From: Lepidonotus clava
Lineage: Eukaryota; Annelida; Polychaeta; Phyllodocida; Polynoidae
Direction: 5' to 3'
DNA length: 64,000 bases
NCBI GenBank assembly: GCA_936440205.1
Contig: OW387142.1
Coordinates: 17,078,736 to 17,142,735, forward strand
Shown here: one piece after another, positions 46,947 through 61,900 of the stretch
Position numbering within the stretch: the first letter of the stretch is position 1
Layout of the letters: the number at the start of each line of letters is the position of its first letter
The notes under the pieces: model-generated
What the model saw: only the letters and a program-made list of their open reading frames with translations
Told to the model about the DNA's origin: nothing
Databases searched by the model: none
Program-made: the position numbers and the translations under genes

Positions 46947-49900
46947 ATGACAACGCCTACTGCTGGAGTGCCTTCCTACAGGGCTGTTGAGGACTTCAAT
47001 AAAGGCGAGGAAGGAAAAGGTAAGTCTGACTTGTAACTGACCTAGAAAATTGTCAGATGCTATAGGTGCCAACACAAGTTCCTGGCAGTGGGAAGGTACA
47101 ACGTGTGTACTATACAGAAATACAGGTACAGAAATGTCTATCATATATCCACGTTTTTCTTTATAAACTGTGGTGTTTTTAGATCCAAATAGGCATACAT
47201 ATCGATTATATATGTCAGACTATTTTAGTCTATCTTATCGTTATTTCTTTGGCCACATTATATTGTACTGTAACCGAAAAATGTATCAAAATAGAAAAGC
47301 AGTTAAAGGGGTTTTATAATAAGCCCATCCCAGTTCAGACCAACAATAAAGTTTACCAAGATATATTCTTTTGTACTTATTCTCAAAAGAGAGTTGCATA
47401 GTACAAAATTAACCAAAGTAATTTGTCTGGCAGATTGCTCCTAAAATTTCTAAAATGTGACCTTCTATTTTGGACATTTCCCTAATGGTAAAGCCTGCCA
47501 GGCCAAGCTATAATGTCCAACCCTATTTTGCCCTGAAATACAGCATTTTGATTGGCTGGCATACCTGAACATCTGTCAATTGACAGAATTTAAGAAATGA
47601 TTATGTTTTAGCAGTATTTGGGAATATTGAAAAATGTAATCATTGCTTATTTGAGTAATCCAAACTCTAGGAGAGAAGTTTGGCTTGTATGTCTATTTTG
47701 TCCAACCCTTAGCTTGTCAAACCCTGGGATATACCCAAGCTGGGATGGGCTTATCAAGGAGGCCATGCAATATTAACTACTGTACATGGGTCAAAGAAGT
47801 AAAGCCGTCTCTCATGCATACCCTTGGCAAAGCCTCATGACATGATTTGGTCAGGTGCCATGGGAGTAAGGTACTGGTGCATTCTTTTGTACAATCTACG
47901 AAAGTCTCTGCTCCACAGCACGATTACGAGGATACCGATTAAAAACACAAAGTGCCAACCGAATTCCAAACCTATTTTTATCTACTCTGTCCAAAGTCGG
48001 TTCGGGTCATGATCAACTTGACCTCAATCTGCAGATCAGTTTTTGTCAATATCCTTATTTCTGAAATATACTCTTTCGCAACAGAGACTAATCATCACAT
48101 ATTTCTGATTGTTGTGAACACGTCAAAATGTATGAGACAACATCTATATACTTTTTTGATAATTAACTTATGATTATTTTTTATTGTCCACTAATCTCTC
48201 CTATATTTCTTCCTGGGGAAGGGCCAGATTGACACGTCTATGTAGCCAGGCCTCACGGTACCAAAAGTCTATGTGTTTAATGGATTAATTCCAGGAAATA
48301 CCACATGGTCCCACTCCATCAAATTATATTTCTTCCTGACATCCTCTGGGGCTTGAGCTACATACATATAGATCTGTTAAAGATGAGTCATGATACAACA
48401 GTAGGACTGCTGAAGCAGCCTTATGGCGAAACAAAGAAAAAACACACAAAGACTGTAATGAATCCAAATTATTGATCTAGATTCAAATGCAATTTTATGA
48501 AGTTTCTTTTGTGCTATATGGCAACAGCATGTAGATAGGGGCCTCCATTAGCTTCATAACACCAATGGGGAGTGGTGGTGGAGCATCTGAATTTAAAAAA
48601 AAACACAACATGTGTACTGGTCGTGAAGGAATACTGAAGAATTCACGCCAAGGGTAAATAAAATTGATTAAAAAAACAAAAACATACATACAAACAACAA
48701 ACTAAATGAAAGTGCCCATAATTATATCACTCCCGAAAGCTGATGAGCAGTTTTAAGGTCGAACTCTTTTTTATTTATATACATTTTTTTGTTTGTGGGG
48801 GGGCATAACATTTCAAAGTTTTTCTGAGACTTCAGACCTATTTTCGTTGCCACCAATGCAGTTTATAGACATGCATCATTAAATGATTAAATTGTACAAA
48901 TTTTGTAGTTTATATAAAAAAGTAAATGTATAGAAGTTACATATCAGTTTAAAGTGAACGAATTTACTTCTATGAAAGAGTATAGGCCGTATTATACTTT
49001 GCGTTTTTGAAACGCGTTTTTGCAGTTTTAAACGCGTTTTTGCCGAGGTGAATTACAAATGCGAATCAGAATACCAAACGCAGAGTGTAATATAGTAAAA
49101 TACCCCAAAACGCGTAGTATAATATATTTCGCGTTGGTAAAAATGAGTAGTGTAATATAGCCTGAAGGCGAATTGCTCACGTTGGGCAATAGCACCCAAC
49201 GCGACCCTAGACCCGACGCATAGTGTAATTATGGCTTATCTTACCCACAAATATATATTTCCCCTCATTTATATTACATAAAGTTAGGAAAGTTGATATA
49301 TCCTTAATGCCCACCTTAGCTAGAACTTTTCTTCATTTAGCTTTCACAATCGAGGAGGTCCTTGACCACATCGGTTTTGGATGGCCGCAACTAAGAGTTG
49401 GATTTATGGCTGGCTTTGCTTGGGTGAGTCTTACATTTTTAAGCCTAATCTAAATAAATTGGGATAACCCATTTAAAACATATCATGATATCTCGGTAAC
49501 TCTTCACAGGAAGGCAGTTAGAGATTCAAATTCGAATGATTCTGACTGATCAACAGTCGACGAGGATTCTCTCCGAATGCATTATAAAAACAAATATGAA
49601 AGCTTCTAATAAATGTGACCTCTATCAGTATACTACATGGAACAATCTGATTCCTGACTTTATTGGTCTTATACCAAGGTCGCAGACGGTATGGAAATAA
49701 TGGTCCTAAGCATCCTGGGGCCCACATTGGAGTATGAGTGGCACATCACCCCCATCCAGCAGGCCCTTCTAACAACAGTAGGTTTTTACATTCACAGTCT
49801 CATGCAAAAATGGAGTAACTGTTTTACTGGTTTTAACATATAGAAGTTTAAGAGTTTTTGGAACACCACAGCATCATGTGTACTTGAAGCTTGGTTTTAG

Positions 49901-52900
49901 TTGTTTTTCAAATACAGAAGGTAGTCAATTTTATGGACACTAGCCTATATAATGAGATTAACAAATGCAAGAAGAGTGAAAAAATGGTCCAAAGGTTCTT
50001 CAGAATGCCTGATAGTGCTCAAATATATAGTGCCTCATTGGATCATTTCAAATTGTGGAGATTGTGCAACTCCTTGTGAGTTAAGATTAAAGATATCTTT
50101 GATATCTCTCAGAATGGTGATATTGCTTTTTAAGACATACCCATCTTTTATGTGAATATCTTCCAAACCATGTCAAGCCGTTGCCCTATAGAATTAGCAT
50201 ACTGTGTGCATTACCATAGAACTGTAGGTTACTACACACTCATACAGATAGGCCTATAAAACCTCACTCTCACAGAACTTTGTATATGCCCGGTAGTTGA
50301 GAAAAAACATATCTTGCAAATCAGGTATTGTAGTCTAAGAAATGTCTTCCTCTTATCTACGTAGCCTAAAAGTGCTGATCAATTCAATTTTAGCACGATT
50401 GTGAACTGCTTTTAGATAAAGACTTGACAAAATTTAATATAATTTATTTCTATAAGTCATATGACTATAGATGGATTGTATTATAGTTTGGTGAGGTAAT
50501 GTTTTTGAGGAATCATTTCTACAGAGCAGATAAAAGAACCAAGACAGATGTAGGGACTGAAAAACCAATCTGCCTGACTTTTGCTATGGACATTTGTATA
50601 TATCTCAGCTTCTAAAATGACTAAAGAGGCATGGTTGGTGTCAGAATTGGGAGATTATTGATCAGGAAATTCTATAACAATCCAAAATTGTGGAGCAAAT
50701 TCTGAGAAATATTATGATTTTCAGCTGCTAAAGCATCTAGACAAATGGAAATGATACTGATATCAGTTTTTTATAGCCTAGAAGTTTCAAAAGGCTGAAT
50801 TTATTAGCAATATACTTTTGATAATGACATCTGGATTCCAAAATAATTCATATGAAAAAGACATAGACGTTACTCTTTCATCACAAGAACTCTTCATTTC
50901 ATTTGGTATGATAATCCTCTGTGACCCTTCATTGAATTTGAAAGGGGAACAACCTTGAAATATCAACACAACCTTGATGGGGGCTGCAAATCCAAAATGA
51001 CAGACTTTCAGTGAAATAATCTTAAATCTCAGCTCCTGAAATGTCTAGAAAAACATTGTTAGTGTCTAATTATAAATTGAAAGATAGAAGGACAGGGAAT
51101 TCAATCATTTGCCTTTGTAATCAAATCCAAGATGACCAATAAATATGGCTAAACACCTTAAATTGAAATCCTTATCAAAACATAATAAATTTGCGACTAT
51201 TTCATTTTTATATATCAAAGTGGCTCTCCTTTCAGAATGTTTCCAGCTATTATCCTCTCTGCTACGAAATATCGTCAACAGACCCCCCCCCCCCCCCCAA
51301 TAAACCTAAAGAAAACTTTGACCAAAAATTGTGACTATACGCATATGAAAAATGCATTAAAAATCAGTTGACATCTTGTCGTATCATGTTTCAGTGATGT
51401 AAGGTTAACTGCTATTATCTAATTCAATCAGAAAAATGCATCTGTCGTGTCTAAAACAGTACTAAGCAAATGCAGTGGAACTTTTCAGCCCCATACCCAC
51501 TAGGCAATTTCGACTGAGTTGGCCAACTAATCAACACTAGAATCGGCTGATTATTCACCTAGAATCAGCCGATTCTAGTGCCGATTCAGATTACCAGTCA
51601 GTATGGTATATTGAAAGATACATGTTTGATATGAGTCGGCCCTTCTGGTAGAGCTGGGCAATTTTAGCGCTTATGAGTTGGTCGACTTGGGTCAAAGTCG
51701 CCTAGTAAGTATGGTGCTTAAAGCCTGGTCCCCACTTGGAAGACTAGATTACAAAAATCAGCATCAACTAACGTTGTTAATCGCCTGGCGATCAACCGAT
51801 GTGTACGTACTCAGTATTCATATAAGTCAATTTATAATGGGGGGACGTCAGAAGCAGACTTTTATATACAAAAAAAATCCTAAAGAACACATACAGCACC
51901 AGTTCTATCTTTGAAACAACTTTTCTGCGAAATATTGGTCTAACTGCATGTAACCCATTTATGTTTTGTTTATTTGCATTAAGATGGTGTTCTTTGGTTT
52001 CTTCTGTGGCTCACCCGCCTTTGGGTATATAAGTGACAACTATGGGAGACGGACGGTAAGAACTTCTGATAATTTTCTTAAAATGTTATTAAAATTGTCA
52101 TTATGTTTTGTTTTTTAAATGAAATAACAAGATTTGTTTAATCGAATAACTACTGTGTATAACATAAATATCTACCTGCCAAATTGCGATTGTCTACCTG
52201 GTGCCAATAGAATTCCAAAAGCTTTTACCCCATAAACGGACAATTAACATTGTTGTATAGCAGTTATAGTAATCATAATTATGTCTTCCCAACCATGGGA
52301 CACTTCAGGATAACAGGCAAGCTTATAATATGGGGTCCATGATTACTGAATTAGTGTTATAACAGGTATTACTGTTCATTTGCAGTCCCTCATCTTAAGT
52401 TCGTCATGGACCCTTTTCTACGCAGTGGCCAGTGCTGCGGCACCCAACTATTACTGGATGTTGATTCTGAGAATGTTACTCGGATGTGGCATAGGAGGGG
52501 GAATGCAAATGTAACTATATAGATCTAGCTTTAATCTAGTAATTATGAATGGAGATACAGTAATATATATTGTATACCACTTATTTCCGACTTTGGTTCT
52601 AAAAAGAGCACATTTGTATATGTTGATTTTATTCTAAATCCTATGGTAAATACCGAAATACCATAGCTCGTTAGTTTCTTTTATGTTTATTTAAAAAAAA
52701 AAAGAATATCTTCCATGACCTTTAAAGTCACTCTTACTTAGTACATGCATGGGTCATAGAATATATTGATTTTGTATGTTAACATAATCAACAGTGTTCA
52801 AGAAATCTGAAAACTAATATCATCAAGATATTGATCATTCATCGTTGTAAGGAGTATACTATCTCTACCATCTGTAATAGATTCATTCAATTGTTTCCCC

Positions 52901-55900
52901 CCAGAAACGCATATTTTTGCGAATTCATACCAAGGAAGTATCGTGGGCGATGGAATGCCATATGTGTCGTAAGATTGATTTTAAAATAATATAATACCCA
53001 ATACATACTTGTCACGGAATACATATCGTATAACAATTCTATTGGTATAAATACATTATTCTTCGAATAAAGTGCTGGTTAATTTATAAACGAACTTGTG
53101 AAGGCAAAACATATTTAAGGAAACAAAAATTAAATTTCAAATACGTTACACTGTCAAAGATACACATTTTACATAGCAAAATCCATTGCCCTCGCCTTCC
53201 TTATTAATGATTATTTTCCCCCAATAATCCAGCCTGTTTGTGACAGGAGAGAATTGTTACATCAGTCAGAAAAAATAAGACACTGCAGGCCCGTACCCAG
53301 GCTCTCCTGTGGGGGGTGGCGAGGTTACTTAAGTGGAACTTTTAGTTATAATTTCAATAATTTCTTCTTAAAATTGGGGTGGCGAGGGTCCCTTAGTGGA
53401 ACTTCCCATCAATTTCTTACGATTTCTATATCGATTTTTGACTTAATTTTTTAAGGAGAGGTGGAACTTTTGGAAAAATTTCTTTTGGTGGGGGGTGCCT
53501 CTCCCCCTGGGTATGGGCCTAATCTATGATTATAACATATCAGACATTATCAAAATTGTATCCAATTACTTCCCATGGTTACTGCAAAACTCCCAGCTAA
53601 TAATTCATATCTAATTGTAAAATTCGCATCTGTTCTACAGTTGTTCTGGGCCATTGGAAGCCTCTTCAGTGTGGCCACTGCCCTGTGGTTGATGCAGTAT
53701 GGTTGGAGGGCGTGGATTCTGTCCTCTGCTGCACCAGTGCTCATTTTTCTAATATTCTCCGCAGTAAGTATAATTACGATAGATTGATATATACGGACAT
53801 ATAGACAGAAGAAGTATATCCCTTTGTTGCCATTTGATTGTTATAGTCGTTATGTTCTATTTGAATGCATTATAATCTAATTGAGTGCTTTCTTGTACTT
53901 AACCGCCAGATGCAATTATATCCTGCGTACAAGTTGTTGTCTTTTATTCGAGGAGGCTCTTTTTATTTCGAGTTCACACAAAGCTTAATCCTTCTTGCCG
54001 CTTGTTCTACTCAGAATACGACCATAATTAGTATCATAGAAAACAATTTTATACTTCTCCTTCATAATTTGAATGGGCAAAAAGGCACAGAAGCAACACA
54101 GCTAAACTGTATCATGTCTAAAACCACACACACTTATACCCGTTACAGACGCTGTATAACTATTATGTCTTCTTGAAACGATTGTGTATGTTTATTAATT
54201 TTCGTTTTTGTTTCATTCTGAGAAATTCCATTGGAAGAACTTGTACTTTACGGGAATGGGAATCATCATAACCATATTTTGGTCTGTGTTCGTCTATAAA
54301 ATTAATGGTTTTAATTTTTGCCCTTTACATAGTCATACAGGTCTCAAAACACACTTATAATGACAGTCCAATATAGGCGTAATCTGGTAATGCACATTCT
54401 GATACAAGAATGTAAAGGATAGTATCCCCTCTTCCATACTCTTGTGCATCCTTCACTACAGGCCTAATGCGCATTCTGAGGCCTACTCTGTAATGTGCAC
54501 AGTTTTTCTTTGCTTGATGCCCCTTGTAACCTTTATTAGACCTCAGAATAGGCATTCAGCTTGTAGTCAATAGGCAAAGAATGTGCATTCAGTGGCAAGT
54601 GGGTAATGAGTATTACTATTGCCTGTATCTGACTAGTCCTCATAATGCGTATTGGGCCTTTAGTTAACAATCATAGAACGCCTGTCTTTGAAAGGCGTAA
54701 GGGGTATAATTTTGCTTCCCATGACTAGTGTATTGTGGCCCTTAGGGCATACAACTGAAAAGTTTTATTATGTTTCCACTTTTCTAAAATACCATGTTTA
54801 TTGTACTCTTTACAGACTAGCCTCACAATTCGTACACAATGGCATTTCAAAAGAGACACAATATGCATTCTTAGCCTTGTCTGTAAAGGGCAAAGTGTAA
54901 CCGATAACACATACTTCATGTTTCCATCTTCTCTATCTTCCATCTGGTTGACTTAACTTGGGAAAGCGACGACACCTATATATACTGCCTACTGTTTTCC
55001 CAATTCAATAGCTAAGGTTCAATCCTGACCGTTTTAGTTTCTACCCGAGAGCCCACGGTATGAAATAGCCTGTGGGAGGGAGAAGCAGGCTTTGAAGACC
55101 TTGGAGATGCTTGCTCTAGGCAATGGCCGGACTCTGCCTGAGGGCAAGCTGAAACTGTTGGAGGTCAAAGCCAAAGCAAAGCTGTGCGATTTATTTACGC
55201 CGAAGCTTAGAAGAACTACAATACTTCAATCTTGTATTTGGCAAGTCACACTTTGAAATTTCACCTTACTCTGCTGGTGTTTGGAGAAACAATTAGAAGT
55301 GGTATCATAGTCCCATAGAAGAACTGTGTAAAGTGTATCGGTTGAGTTGTGTTTTATATTACTGACTTGCTTTAAATCAAAATATTCTTTGGTTGAATTA
55401 AATAAATGTCCCAGACCAACATTGCATAACAAAATATTAAGTTTCTTATCTTAACAGAGATGTAACAGAGAACATACTAGTCCCCTATTAGAAGTTGCAG
55501 AAGTACAAATCTTGTCACTGTCTAAATGTGCAGTTCTTTTAAATTCTCCAACAGGTTTTTGTATGGATTCGTTGTCTACGGTGTCATACTTTCTGCAACA
55601 TCATTAATTCGAATTGGCAACACGTGCGGACTTGGTACGATCTCTATTCCTCCAATATTGAATAACTTTTCGTATGATAAGGTGTATTCATAGGGAAGAC
55701 ATTACCGTCACTTGCAATGCCAAGCGAAATCTAAAGGCCCATACTCACTAATTGACTTAAGTGGCGACAGGCGAGGGGCGACTGGGAGAATCAGCAGTGC
55801 AAATGGGAGGCCTTCAAGTAAACCCCTAGGAATGCTGCTTCCCCTGGGAGGGGGCTCTCGAGGGTAAACATAGTTTATTCCCCATTACAAACTTTGGAAA

Positions 55901-58900
55901 ATAGTGACTAGGAATAGGGATGAGTTAGCCTTTTAGGTATGAATCCTGAAGAACTATCAGAAGAGAGGGATATATATTTGGTTAAGTCCCCATTACAAAC
56001 TGTCGAAAATAGAGGGGGCTCTCGAGGGTAAACATAGTTTATTCCCCATTACAAACTTTGGAAAATAGTGACTAGGAATAGGGATGGGTTAGCCTTTTAG
56101 GTATGAATCCTGAAGAACTATCAGAAGAGAGGGATATATATTTAGTTTAGTTCCCATTACAAACTGTCGAAAATAGTAACTAGGAACAGGGACAAGTTAG
56201 CCTTTTAGGTGTGAATCCTAAAGAACTATCAGAAGAGAGGGATATATATTTAGTTTAGTCCCCATTACAATCTGTGGAAAATAGTGGCTAGGAATAGGGA
56301 AGAGTAAGCATTTTAGGTATGAATCCCAAATAAATATCAGGAGAGAGGGATATTATATTATTTAGTTTAGTCCCCATTATTAAAAACTATGGAAAGTAGT
56401 GACTAGGAACCCACCCCTCATGAGCCCAATTAGGACCAGGGCCACTGGCCCTAAGTGCTTACATAGTCTACTGGGGGTTAATATGGCTGGCGCGCATGAA
56501 AATGCCAAGTGACTGCAGATCACTGGGCGACTCCCGTGGGTATGGTGGTGTTTTTGCGACCGGTGATGGACAATGGGATCGCCAGGAAATCGTCGGGAAA
56601 ATCACTGGAAAATGATCAAACTTGCCTTTTATTCCAGTTGCCCAGCGACGAGGACAACAATTCTTCCAGTCGCCCATCACCAGATACCGCTAAAGTCGCT
56701 TAGTGGGGACGGCCCTTTGGCAGCACTCGTACAACGATGCTGCCTTCCTTTCTATCCACTGCACTTGCATACATTAATGATATTTTCTTAATAATGGAGC
56801 ATGACTCTTTGTACTTGAACACCATGAGAAGCCTTCAAACCTATTAGTTTAGCTCTTCAAAACATTTTAGCATACCTGCTGTAACCAAATACTTTTCCCC
56901 AATGGTAGAAACTTCTTTGTTCTTGATTTCGTTGTCAACAAAGAATAACTTTGTTTAATTCAGACTATGGCAACTGTATGTCCCGGACCAACAATAATTA
57001 ATGAGTCTTACGTTGGTGTCCTTTTCAGGCTCTGAAGCTATTAATCAATATTCTATAGCATGTTATGCAGAACAACGTCCATTAACCAGAGAAAACTACA
57101 TTGAGCTGCTCTGGACATCTTCAGCCGACCTACTAAGTATTTCCACTGTTATAAATTAGCCCGTATCCTATTAATCAATGACAGAGTGTATACTCTAAGA
57201 AAACAATATAGACAGTTGATAGATATAGATAACCCAAAAACAATATAATTCACCTTCAACACATGAATAACTTAATTTTATCAATTTAAAATTGCGGATC
57301 ATGCATTTGCTGTGTATAGGTTAATTGGATTGCTGGGTAGAGGCTTCTGTCATTGCAATTTGAAAACAGTTGTAATCTTATTTGACTTTTTGAAAGTTCA
57401 GCAACTTCAATACTATTTAAGGTATTCTACAATTACTGTTCATGCATGGCTTTCTTCTTATGTCAGGTATGATGGAGAAAACGGTTGTCCACTACCACCC
57501 TATTACCTTAGGAAGGTGCTCCAAATACATTTAGCCAGAAAAAGGTGTATTGTAAAATACTGTTAGTATCAATGTTAAATTGTCACATCTTATCTCCGCA
57601 GGTTTCCCTATACTTATAATCACCTCGGATACACTAGGACGAAAGTGGGGAGGTATATGTGCAAATGTCATGGCAGCTATAACTTGTTTCATCTTATGTA
57701 TATGTATGCAGAAGTAAGTGAAGTTTCTTTTTCTAAATTATTGTTTTTGTCCATAGATATTTGTGAACGCTTCAGTGGTAATACATTTCCTAACCTACTC
57801 GCTGGTTATCTGATAAGATGCAGTGTTATAATTGTTATGAACCGACTGAACAATTGTACAATTATCAGTGGCGGATCAAGGTTTTTGAAAGGGAGGGGCG
57901 CGCTAATAAAAACGAAGGGGGCCACTGCTACCCAAAATTTTACATTAAAAAAGTCTAAATTTGACCGAAAGAAAGTCAGGGGGGGGGAGAGCTTCCCTCT
58001 CTAAATTTGCCATTGATTATAGTTGTTGTGGCTGTGACGTTGTGGAGACCATCGGGCTATGTAAGCAGATTTCATGGGTTTAATGATCAAAAGTGTTTGA
58101 TATTATCATCTCTTGGTAATGTGATGAACGGCTATTCATCCAAAATACATAGAGGTCAAAATAATAGAAATAAGGTAATAGTAGAAATATATGTAAGAGA
58201 ACGAAATATATGTAAGAGAACGAAATAGATGTAAAGGAACGAATATGTAATAATGAACGAAAGTATAGAAAGCCTGAAAAAGAGGCACGAATATGTAAAA
58301 GAACGAATATGTAAAGAACGAATATGTAAGGAACGAATATGTAAGGAATGAAAATGTAAAGGAACGAAACCCGGAAATATGTAAACCGGAAGTGAAATGT
58401 AAACCGGAAACGGAAAATATAAACCGGAAGTGACGTCAGTTGTAGGTCACGTGACCGAAAGCAGCCAATCAGGGCTGACCTCTAGGGTATATAAAGGGGC
58501 GGTGAGGCCCGAATAAACAGAGTTCTTTAACAGTTCTCCTGGTGTCCAGACGTGTCCTCTTTCCTGAAACAACCGCTAAAGATGAGCCGATTAGAGTAAT
58601 TAACCAGAAGTTAGGACAAAACAGTCGAGGCTCGAGATAGGTAGTAGGAACACAGGGTAAGGGGCCCGACGGCCCGAAGAACGAGGAACGAGGGAACGGA
58701 GTAAGGCACGAAGGCCCGAAGTAGTCCCGGAAACCGAGGTGTAGTATGGCACGAAGACATGGGGAACGGAACGAAGGAACGAAGTCCGCGGGGACGAGGG
58801 CGCGGCATGCTCGGCCCCACGCTACCAAACAATAGGCGACCGTCGGCCCGTCGCCCCCGCGGACCGGAACTGAGGGGTGGACCGCCCGGTCGGGGTGAAT

Positions 58901-61900
58901 GCTGGTCTGGGAGATAGAGCGAGACGAACCCCGGCCGACCCGTACCCCTACCATAATTTCCCTTCCCCGCAGTCCTCCGTTGACATCGAGTGCCGATTCC
59001 CGACCGATTCGCTCAGCCCCCCCTCGTGCGCGAGGCACGACTCTAGAAACACATCTCGGTTCTTGGCCCGGATTCCCCGTCCGCCCCGAGACCCGAACAA
59101 CCCCCACGTTCCTCTGTTGTAAGAATCGGCAACCCCGACTTACCAGAGAACGTCACAGTAACACAAACTACCCAACTAACATTTGTGTGGTTCCTCTCAG
59201 CTGGTCGTGTCCTGCCTTTTAGTTCATACAACGAACCTTGAACAGAGTATAGTTCAGACCAATATGATATGTAATAATTGTCCTGTTGGATTACATCCAA
59301 CAATGTTTCTGTAGCATAACTGCCCACTTATATGTGACGGTGTCCAATTATTCTGGTTATAGACCAGTCAGTTTTCCAAATGTCCGTTTCAAGACCATTT
59401 TGTCTAAGTTCATGACTACAACTTTCGAATTAAGCCCCAGATCAAATGTTAGGGTCAACCTAGCATGACATCTCAGAGTAACACCAATTACCTTTTGAAA
59501 TAAATTTGATACTATCCCTTCTTGTTGGAACTATTAATGCCAATGATTCCATTAGATTCATTCACATTGACCATTTGCTCATTACAATTATGGATCCACA
59601 ACTGCTAGTGAAAGCCTGAATATCAACACTCGGAAAGTAAGTAGTTGGGGAAGGGGCATAGCTCCATTTTTGGGAAAATTTGTTTCTTGAAATGTTAAAT
59701 TTCATCAAAATCTGCCAAGGAATCTTTTTTTCGTATAGTGATCGTTATCTCCTTTACATTGTCCTAGATAGTATACAGGTACATTTCCCCCAATAGGCAA
59801 CTTTGATAAATTTCTCTTTCAAATTAACTTAAAGTTTCTTTCTGAATTTTTAAGTATGTTAAATAATTCTCGAGGTTAAAACGAATGAGAGATAGCTAAC
59901 GTTCTCAGAAAACTCTCTTTCCAATTCTTTTAAAACATAGTTATCTTGCAAAGCATTTATATTGTTAGGCCATGAAAGTCATGAAAACCTTAGATATGTC
60001 GCATGTGCCTCTCAACACACACTTGTTCACCAGAGGTCAGCACTGATTGCTCTATCTGATACATGCAGTCCAAAGGTTTCTTTCTCTTAAAAGGTTATGA
60101 CACCCCCTGCTACTTAATGTCATTTATGTCGAAACGGCATAAAGCATCCATTACTCACTCACTCGTGTCATTTACCTATCGTTCGAAGAATTTTCCAGAA
60201 TGCCAAATAAAATTTCCCTTATTTTTCTCGCCATGCTAAAATGTCCATATGTAAAATACAAGATCTATACATTTATGGCACCATATAACAGTTTCAATTT
60301 CTGATTAGATCAGAGTTTTGATTGAAAAGCGTATTCGATACAAATCAAACAAAGAAGTCTTTGTTAGATACTTTTTCGCCATGTCAATAAATTCTATTGA
60401 CAAAAGTTTTGAATATTGACTTCAATGTTGATCTTATGCCCCACTACGCGAAAAAATGCCTCACAAAAATTGCTTTCTTTGATATATATAGAGGATGCTA
60501 ATCAATCAAAACTATTCAAATCCTAGAGTATGTCAATCAGGATGCATTCATCATACAAAGTGCTCGATCCCATTATGGCAACTATCATGCACCTGTAGGG
60601 TACATATGTGGTCTAAAGATTTAGTTTAAGCAATGTTATCCTTTTTATTCACTGACATGTTCATGTTTGTAAATGATAACTAATGTTATACCTATTCATT
60701 GCAGAATTCCCATGATAGTGCTATTATTTATTGCGCGTGGTACGGCTCTCTCAGCTTTTGAGATGAATGTCCTTTATACTGTTGAGGTGGGATTATGTTC
60801 TTTTGGAAGATGTAAAAGATAGCCACATGATGATATTATTATTTTAAGTATTAAGCAGTTGCGCCCTACTTTGCTGCTAAGTGTAATTTATGTCTGTGTC
60901 GTTGTATGGAAAACACAAAATACCAGAATACATAGCGACATGGCATTAATCGTAGTTGTTACTCGACGCAATAAAGCTCAAGTGAATGTAGACATGCATG
61001 GAATTAATTGGATTGTATTTTCAGCTTTACCCTACAGAAGTGCGGAGTTCGGCTTCAGGCTGTGGAAATGCTATGGCTCGTTTTGGTGCTATGGTAACTC
61101 CGTTTATTGCTCTGGTAAGTGAGCGATTGTACCGGCAAGCAAATAATTATTTCAATAACACTTTGAATAGATTAACAATTGTCGAATTAGATTTCTAGAC
61201 GTCTCTTCAAGCCAATCACTCATCTGTCCAACACGAAGAAACATTTTTACATATCGATGGATCAATGTGTCAATTATCTGTAATATCTGAAAGAAAAGAT
61301 CGATCTGAAGATAGCCAATAAACTTTTTGTTTAAATCGATAAATTGTTACAGGTCAAGATAGCATGCAAAGAATAAGAAATTGAACGTTCTATATGTATG
61401 CACTATATTATAGTGCATCCTGCTTGTACATTGATATATAATAATATGGTTCTCGACCAACTAAATGACTAAGCTAAGAAAACCTATCTTTACATCAAGA
61501 AATGGAATTTGATTCATTCTGCTGAGTTTACATACAAGAAAAATGAGGTTCGGTGGGAATTAAGATTTCAGCAGACATCAAATGATGTTGAATGACAAAA
61601 CATCAAACAGTGTGCTCCGTTCTTTGGCAAATCAAAAAATTATCCTGAAATGATAATATTATAACATCTATGTGTTTTCCTTGTGATGTCCTAACACTTT
61701 CTATGTTTGCCTACTAATATTAAGAACTCCAGCTGTCCAAACAACCACAGGTGAATTCTTATTTATATACATTGCAATGTGAAATATAAACTTTATTTAT
61801 TTTAGGTCCTCAGTGCTTCCTCTCTGAACTGGGCGTTGTCAGTTTACGGTATAGGAGCCTTTCTCACTAGTGTCGCCCTTTACCTCCTGCCCGTCGACAC

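Noticed and set aside
53865-54176. 103-codon + frame between exons 7 and 8 of the transporter
   Set aside because: It lies in an intron between two exons that join in phase without it, and it shows no membrane-transporter features.
58469-59107. 212-codon minus-strand frame in the GC-rich block
   Set aside because: Length is explained by high G+C and few stop codons. The translated sequence is low in complexity and resembles no family, and an overlapping + frame is equally open.
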